Positions 59,605 to 64,000 of a DNA stretch of 64,000 bases are shown here, in pieces. Location of the stretch: contig JBAZJT010000009.1 in the NCBI GenBank assembly GCA_041651175.1, positions 1 to 64,000 of the forward strand, read 5' to 3'. The notes under the pieces are model-generated. The model ran no database searches. It was given only the letters and a program-made list of their open reading frames with translations, and was not told the origin of the DNA. The DNA is from Elusimicrobiales bacterium. GTDB taxonomy: Bacteria > Elusimicrobiota > Elusimicrobia > Elusimicrobiales > Elusimicrobiaceae. A program made the translations under genes and the position numbers. Each line of letters starts with the position of its first letter. Positions within the stretch are counted from its first letter, which is position 1.

Positions 59605-61509
59605 ATGACGGCGGAAGCCACAAAGACAAAATTGATAGCTATTTACACGCGCAAGTCCAACGACGAGAATCTTGGCAATAATGTCACCTCACTGGATTCG
59701 CAAAAGTCCTGCTGCCGGAGCTATATCAATATCCAGCAGGCTAACGGCTGGCAGGAGTATCCCGAAGTGTTTGACGATGCGGCGGAATCCGGCAAAAGCC
59801 TGCAACGACCCGCGATAAAGCGGCTTTTGAAGTGCATAGCCGAAGGCAAGGTGGACGGCATTATCGTATACAAACTGGACCGGCTGACGCGCAACAGCAA
59901 GGATTTCCACTATCTGCTGGAGCTTTTTGAAAAGCACAATGTGGCGTTCATATCGGCGACAGAAAGCATAGACACCAAAAGTCCGCAGGGACGGCTTATG
60001 ACGGCGATTATGGTGCAATTCGCCCAGTATGACCGCGAGTTGGACCAAGAGCGTTCCAAAGATTTCCATTTATCACGAGCCAAGAAGGGATTATGGTGCG
60101 GTGGCTTGCCGCCTTTAGGCTATGACAGCAAAGACAAGCTACTGGTTATCAACGAAAAGGAGGCCGAGCTTGTCCGGCGCATTGTCGGGCTTTATCTGCA
60201 ACACCAGTCCACCATAAAAGTAGCCGAAGAACTAAACCGGCTAGGTTTCCGGCGCAAGACATACATGACGCAAAAGGGTAAGCCCTATGGCGGACAGCCT
60301 TTTGACATGGACAGCGTGTTGCGGGTGCTTCAGCGCAAGGTTTATATAGGCTTTGTCCGCAACGAGCGCACCAAACAAGAGTTCCCCGGACAGCACACGC
60401 CGATTATAGAACCTGCGGTATTTGAGCAGGTTCAGCAATTGCTGGCTTCAAGGAACCATCGCGGGGGCGAAGTGCATTATGCCGCCAACAAATACGGCTT
60501 CCTGCTTAAAGGGCTGATACGCTGCGGCGAATGCGGCAACGCGATAACGCCGTATGTCCGGCCCAAGAAGGGCAAGGTTTATCTGTATTATCGTTGTCTT
60601 GAGCAGAATACCGGACAAGGTAAGAAATGCGCGTTTACGAGCATCGGGGCGCGTAAGCTGGAAGAGTTTATCGTTGAGAAGCTGGCGGCATTGGGCTGGG
60701 ACAGGCTGTTTCTGGAGAAGGTACTGACCAAGGCGCAGAAGCTGGCGAAGCAGAGCATCGGCCCGTTTGAAGCCGAGAAACGGCAGTTGCACGAACAGTA
60801 TCAACGACTTGAAAAACAAATTCAGGCCCTTTTAAGCGTTGTTAAGTCCGGCGGCGCGTCAAAAGAAGCGGCGGAGGAGTTGTCGAAGCTGGAAGCCGCA
60901 AAAACGGAAATTACCGCCAGAATCGCGCAGTTGGAAGCCATAATTGCCCATCGGAAGCAGGCAGTTTACGATGTGGACGCAGTGCAAGGCGTGTTCAAAC
61001 GCTTCGCATTATTCATAAACCGGATTCCGGTGGAAATGAAGGTGCAAATTATCCGGCTGATGGTGGAGCAGGTTATCGTATCCAACAGCCAGATTGAGGT
61101 GCGGTTGCACGAGCTTCCCGTCGGAGTTTTAGAAAAAGCATTGGATAAGCGGGTAGTATTTGGCGGAGGTCGTCTTATTGGACAACAGGGGGCAAAAACC
61201 ACTCTAAACAAAAACTGCCACCGAAGTTCGGTAGCAGAATTTGGTCAAGAGTGGCGGGGCTGGCACGACGCAAACACCAAAAATCCATTCGCTTCCGACG
61301 ACACAAAACAACATTTCCCCTATAGCGAAACGCCATTCACACCTGCATTCAGCCTGCTTTGCGACATCCAAACCGTCCACATCGCCAACGGCGAAAAGCT
61401 GCTTGAGGAAACAGACGACGCATTCAATTTGCCAGTAAACGCATACTCCATCGCAAAAGTTCAAATCCCGCCGTCTTACAGAACGACGGGATACCTACCG
61501 GCTTTTTGA
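59605..61509 (+). CDS. Large serine recombinase (prophage integrase)
   Basis: 634 aa; GGAGG lies 8 bases before ATG. The resolvase domain has YTRKS with Ser18 as nucleophile and KLDRLTRN (90-97). A recombinase domain follows (CGGLPPLGYDSKD; FDMDSVLRVLQRKVYIGF), then a zinc ribbon (Cys307, Cys310, Cys331, Cys342) and a coiled coil (RQLHEQYQRLEKQIQALLSV). About residue 528 the sequence passes into the 310-bp repeat element (GAKTTLNKNCHRSSVAEFGQ), which forms the last 106 residues in frame. The native protein probably ended before or near that point. It should integrate phage DNA at an att site. Confidence 0.95.
   Translation: MTAEATKTKLIAIYTRKSNDENLGNNVTSLDSQKSCCRSYINIQQANGWQEYPEVFDDAAESGKSLQRPAIKRLLKCIAEGKVDGIIVYKLDRLTRNSKDFHYLLELFEKHNVAFISATESIDTKSPQGRLMTAIMVQFAQYDRELDQERSKDFHLSRAKKGLWCGGLPPLGYDSKDKLLVINEKEAELVRRIVGLYLQHQSTIKVAEELNRLGFRRKTYMTQKGKPYGGQPFDMDSVLRVLQRKVYIGFVRNERTKQEFPGQHTPIIEPAVFEQVQQLLASRNHRGGEVHYAANKYGFLLKGLIRCGECGNAITPYVRPKKGKVYLYYRCLEQNTGQGKKCAFTSIGARKLEEFIVEKLAALGWDRLFLEKVLTKAQKLAKQSIGPFEAEKRQLHEQYQRLEKQIQALLSVVKSGGASKEAAEELSKLEAAKTEITARIAQLEAIIAHRKQAVYDVDAVQGVFKRFALFINRIPVEMKVQIIRLMVEQVIVSNSQIEVRLHELPVGVLEKALDKRVVFGGGRLIGQQGAKTTLNKNCHRSSVAEFGQEWRGWHDANTKNPFASDDTKQHFPYSETPFTPAFSLLCDIQTVHIANGEKLLEETDDAFNLPVNAYSIAKVQIPPSYRTTGYLPAF
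61188..61500 (+). repeat. 310-bp repeat element, copy B, in frame with the integrase
   Basis: Begins GGGGGCAAAAACC, carries the hairpin CTGCCACCGA / TCGGTAGCAG (61215-61237), and ends with ATCCCGCCGT...ACGACGGGAT, as in copy A. The integrase frame continues through it and stops 7 nt beyond. Codon alignment with copy A is gap-free. Confidence 0.88.
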
Positions 61510-61595
61510 ACACAAAGATCTGCCCGCTCATCGCCTTTCCCCACCTGCGCTATTGATGAAATCCATTGGCGTGCCGGTAACCGGCCATGCGCAAC

Positions 61596-61645
61596 AAAGT
61601 TCAAATCCCATCGTTCTTGAACGGCGGGTTACCACTGGCTATTTC
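61596..61645 (+). repeat. 310-bp repeat element, 3' end fragment
   Basis: AAAGTTCAAATCCCATCGTT, then CTTGAACGGCGGGTTACCAC and TGGCTAT match the terminal hairpin and flank of copies A and B. The hairpin is changed but still pairs (TCGTTC / GAACGG). The 5' part is missing. The surrounding 61510-61651 holds nothing else recognised. Confidence 0.7.
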
Positions 61646-61651
61646 GTAGTT

Positions 61652-62164
61652 TTAGGGCTGGAATCCGATAACTTTTTTGCTGTCCTTGTCGGGAGGCGAC
61701 ATCAGTTGCCTGATGGCTTCAAATATGGACTGGATTTGCTCGTCATGGTGAACAATTTTCCGTTCCAGTTCCTGAAATTTTTTGGCAAGTTCCTTATGCA
61801 ATGCCAGCGTTTCCCGCAGCTTCACAAAAGTTCGCATAATCGCGATATTAACCTGCACCGCACGGTTGCTATTGATCACCCCGGACAACATGGCAACGCC
61901 CTGTTCGGTAAAAGCGAATGGCAAATATCTCTGCCCACCCCATTTTGAGGTGCCAATTTGGCACCTCAAGTTTTGCAATTCCCTAGAGGATAACTGGAAC
62001 ATGAAATCTGATGGAAAGCGGCTGATGTTCCGTCTGACAACTCGTTTGAGAGCCTTTGTTTCCACGTCGTAAAGCGCTGCCAAATCAAAATCTAAAATAA
62101 CCCTATGCCCGCGAATCAGATAAATCCGCTGTTCTACAGGCTCAAGAGAAATCAGCGCTTTCAT
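61652..62164 (-). CDS. ORF6N-domain protein
   Basis: 170 aa. VEQRIYLIRGHRVILDFDLA, LYDVETKALKRVVRRNISRF, FMFQLSSRELQNLRCQIGTS and YLPFAFTEQGVAMLSGVINS are the full ORF6N signature. A coiled coil follows (LALHKELAKKFQELERKIVH; DEQIQSIFEAIRQLM). ORF6N proteins occur in phages as antirepressor-like DNA-binding proteins and as free-standing genes in many bacterial chromosomes. Flanking partial repeat elements suggest a mobile neighbourhood. Confidence 0.95.
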   Translation of the reverse strand: MKALISLEPVEQRIYLIRGHRVILDFDLAALYDVETKALKRVVRRNISRFPSDFMFQLSSRELQNLRCQIGTSKWGGQRYLPFAFTEQGVAMLSGVINSNRAVQVNIAIMRTFVKLRETLALHKELAKKFQELERKIVHHDEQIQSIFEAIRQLMSPPDKDSKKVIGFQP

Positions 62165-62222
62165 GGCTATATTACACCTAAAAAACTCGGCTTGGCCTCA
62201 GACCGGATTCATCTAAACCGAC

Positions 62223-62340
62223 CATATCGCCAACGCGAAAAGCTGCTTGAGGAAACAGACGACGCATTCAATTTGCCCACAAATGCATACCCCATCGCAA
62301 AAGTTAAAATCCCACGTTCTTGAATGACGGGATTATCACC
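62223..62340 (+). repeat. 310-bp repeat element, 3' third (copy D)
   Basis: From CATATCGCCAACGCGAAAAG through GCTGCTTGAGGAAACAGACG to a terminal hairpin ATCCCACGTTC...GAATGACGGGAT, about 90% like copy B in its first 70 bases. The frame continues to a stop after KVKIPRS. The hairpin is again altered on both sides. Confidence 0.82.
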
Positions 62341-62362
62341 GTTTTGAGCATGAGAAACCTAT

Positions 62363-63409
62363 TTATGATTTGCGGCGTTTTGCGGGGAACAATTCTTTGC
62401 GGTATTGGGCGATGGAGCGGCGGGAAAGTTTTACGTTATGGCGGGATTCCATTTCCTTGCGTAACTGCTCGTCGGTACAATCGGGGGTTGCCTCAATGAT
62501 TTGGTAAAGCAATTCCCGGTTTACCTGTTTGGCGCTGGGGATAAGCGCGGAAAGCGGGGCTTCCAATCCCCACGCCAGTTGCACGGACTTATTGGAAACC
62601 AGGCGGTTCAGCACGCTGGCGTCAACGCCTATTTCGCGGGATAATTCGCGCTGCGTCAGCGGCTTGCGTTTTGACGGCTCGCCGGAAACGAGATAGGCTT
62701 CCTGCTCTTTAAGCAAGATTTCCAAAAGGCGGTAAAGCGTGGTTTTACGCCGCTCTAGAAATTCCAGCCTACTGATGATGGATTTTGCCTTATCGGCTTC
62801 ATCTGCGGACACCGCATGTAAATATTCAGCTAGCTTTTGTTGGTTCACCGCATATTGCCCTTTCCAGATTTCGCGGTGGAAAAATGACAGGACGGGTTTG
62901 CCGTTTTCAATGCTGATACCGGCGACCACGCTCAAGACTTGTTCCGGTTGTGCTGATGGCTCGTTGCCGGGTCGCTCAAACTCGGACTGGATATAAACCT
63001 TATCCACAAAGTCGCGTAGTTTGCGGATTTCGTCCAACGTCAAATCGCATTCCTCGACAACTGCAACTTCGGATGCCTCGGATTTCAAAAACCAAGTCTC
63101 GAACTTTTCCTGTCCCACACGCTGGATAAGCTTAACCAAATCGCCGTTGCCATCTATCAATCCGCCAATCCCGCTGACGGAACGTTTCACGTCATACCCG
63201 GCGAATTGCTTCGTCGCAAACCGCGCGCGCGGGAATTCCGACAGGCGGATAATCCCTGCTGTTTTCAAAAGCGAAAACAGTCGGGAGTTTTCAACCTCGG
63301 CCAGAACGGCGGCAAACTTTGCCTCCGAAAGCCTCATCAAGCTGCTGATCTTTATGCCCTGTAAAGTCCGTGTGTATGATTTTCCTGAAGCGCGTATTGA
63401 AATATCCAT
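62363..63409 (-). CDS. Short sigma-54 (RpoN)-like protein
   Basis: 348 aa, shorter than usual RpoN (about 450-500). The C-terminal part is RpoN-like: a helix-turn-helix at 251-276 (LTQRELSREIGVDASVLNRL, then VSNKSVQ) and an RpoN box LSRRSIAQYRK (328-338; consensus ARRTVAKYRE). The middle (AKSIISRLEFLERRKTTLYR; LLEILLKEQEAYLVSG) matches the core-binding and linker helices. The N-terminus (LMRLSEAKFAAVLAEVENSR) may be a weak region I, lacking the Gln-rich run. It could recognise -24/-12 promoters or bind DNA as a decoy. It is 23 nt upstream of the S41 gene in reverse order, so it may be regulated with it. Confidence 0.85.
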   Translation of the reverse strand: MDISIRASGKSYTRTLQGIKISSLMRLSEAKFAAVLAEVENSRLFSLLKTAGIIRLSEFPRARFATKQFAGYDVKRSVSGIGGLIDGNGDLVKLIQRVGQEKFETWFLKSEASEVAVVEECDLTLDEIRKLRDFVDKVYIQSEFERPGNEPSAQPEQVLSVVAGISIENGKPVLSFFHREIWKGQYAVNQQKLAEYLHAVSADEADKAKSIISRLEFLERRKTTLYRLLEILLKEQEAYLVSGEPSKRKPLTQRELSREIGVDASVLNRLVSNKSVQLAWGLEAPLSALIPSAKQVNRELLYQIIEATPDCTDEQLRKEMESRHNVKLSRRSIAQYRKELFPAKRRKS

Positions 63410-63432
63410 AAGAAATCCCGTATTCCACGGCG

Positions 63433-64000
63433 CTATTTATGAGCCATTCTGCGGGTTTTAAGCAACTGAATTGTAAAATCCAACACGGGATCGCTGCTGG
63501 ACTTGAATTCACCTAAAATTTTATCCGTTACTGGAATGTCAGGCAATACGCCATGTGTGTCATCGCCAGGTCTGGGTTTTGGAGGATAGAATTTTTTGTA
63601 TGAAACACCAAAACGTATCCAACTATTGTTAAGCCTCCGGGATATAACATCCCCGAAAGACGCGGCCACGCCGCCGGTTTCGTAGCCAATTATATCCCCC
63701 AGCGAGTAATCGCGAAAAATTGTTGCGAAATCAGTGGCGGATGAAAATGTCCCGTTGTCTATTAAAAGATATGTCTTCCCTTTGAAAAACGCATCGGGAA
63801 TTTTGGGGGAGACCCCGCTTTCCTCGTCGTCGTTGTCATTCTTGCTGTCAGTAACCAGGCCGATCATTTGCTTGTATTTCCCGTAATACCCATACTGCTC
63901 TATAGCTTGTTGCGATATTTTCACTTGCGCGCCGGAAAACGCGCGCAATTTTTCAGGTGATATGTATTTGAGAATAAATATTCCCATGTCAGAACTGCCG
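63433..64000 (-). CDS. S41-family peptidase, C-terminal part (5' end outside window)
   Basis: The frame is open to the window edge (GSSDMGIFIL), so the true start lies beyond 64000. LLIDNGTFSSATDFATIFRD contains the catalytic Ser (SSATDF) of C-terminal processing/tail-specific proteases; GYETGGVAASFGDV and LPDIPVTDKIL are the following conserved elements (oxyanion and GVxPDxxV-like). The N-terminal part and any signal peptide are not visible. These proteases act in the periplasm or outside the cell. Confidence 0.88.
   Translation of the reverse strand, partial: GSSDMGIFILKYISPEKLRAFSGAQVKISQQAIEQYGYYGKYKQMIGLVTDSKNDNDDEESGVSPKIPDAFFKGKTYLLIDNGTFSSATDFATIFRDYSLGDIIGYETGGVAASFGDVISRRLNNSWIRFGVSYKKFYPPKPRPGDDTHGVLPDIPVTDKILGEFKSSSDPVLDFTIQLLKTRRMAHK

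Larger units (their letters stand above)
24371..61509. mobile_element. HK97-like siphovirus prophage (boundaries approximate)
   Basis: A contiguous set of lysis, tail, head, packaging, replication and lysogeny genes, ending with a large serine integrase. The right limit is set at the integrase end. The left limit is uncertain: the last clear phage gene ends at 24371, but the restriction island and small genes to 18.35 kb may be prophage cargo, since repeat copies A and B lie at 18.35 and 61.2 kb. No short direct-repeat att core was identified with confidence. Confidence 0.85.

Noticed and set aside
61466..61492. GTTCAAATCCC near the repeat end as a tRNA T-arm
   Set aside because: No acceptor, D or anticodon arms can be folded upstream.
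18353..61500. Repeat copies A and B as attL and attR of the prophage
   Set aside because: They diverge too much along 310 bp for a recent integration, and serine integrase att cores are short. Possible as location, not shown.
61188..61509. Repeat as a diversity-generating retroelement target
   Set aside because: Differences between copies are not adenine-specific and no reverse transcriptase is encoded in the window.
1..64000. CRISPR array, tRNA and rRNA genes
   Set aside because: No regularly spaced short repeats and no tRNA or rRNA-like sequences were seen on reading both strands.

Overview
The window is a piece of a GC-rich Gram-negative bacterial chromosome carrying a nearly complete siphovirus-type prophage. 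Paired PorV/UPF0164-like outer-membrane proteins, FlgD-type Ig C-terminal domains and a huge secreted tail-fibre-like repeat protein suggest Elusimicrobiota or a related phylum. This is an inference from gene style; no rRNA, tRNA or phylogenetic marker gene is present.

Host part, 1-18.2 kb. A leftward five-gene operon, joined by 4-nt overlaps or 1-2 nt gaps, runs from 9641 off the left edge: secreted FlgD-Ig protein, PorV-like porin, TPR protein, membrane histidine kinase, giant repeat surface protein. A palindromic 208-bp repeat (9906-10113), a diguanylate cyclase with a small partner, a truncated IS5-like transposase, a BamA-like outer-membrane protein and a YciI-like protein follow. A second FlgD-Ig/PorV pair lies at 14433-16840 on the + strand, then a DUF4097-like protein with 42-residue repeats.

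Boundary and defence cargo, 18.3-24.3 kb. A 310-bp repeat (copy A) is followed by two small unknown genes and a restriction-modification island: a PLD-type nuclease, a 918-aa protein that looks like nuclease plus methylase, and a second N6-type methylase. The island looks AT-richer than the phage genes.

Prophage, about 24.4-61.5 kb. Nearly all genes are on the minus strand. From right to left: serine integrase (+), a leaderless XRE repressor with ImmA-type metallopeptidase, two large unknown early proteins, Com-like zinc protein, sigma-like factor, SNF2 helicase, VRR-NUC nuclease, primase-helicase, a probable iteron array, an inserted opposite-strand RmuC gene, a terminator and repeated operator-like sites, then the late operon: ParB-methylase, HNH, small and large terminase, portal, protease fused to major capsid, connectors, tail tube, tail chaperones with a canonical -1 slippery heptamer, tape measure, tail tip, fibres, XhlA-like protein, M15 endolysin and small genes. 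This is a complete HK97-like head and long non-contractile tail gene set.

Right flank, 61.2-64 kb. Another copy (B) of the 310-bp repeat is fused in frame to the integrase 3' end. Two partial copies lie within the next 1.2 kb, around an ORF6N gene. A short sigma-54-like protein with a clear RpoN box and the C-terminal part of an S41 protease end the window.

The most unusual items are the repeat element with a conserved reading frame and a covarying hairpin, the paired TGTTG-N10-CAACA operators with the leaderless repressor, the frameshift site, the short sigma-54 homologue and the restriction-modification island.
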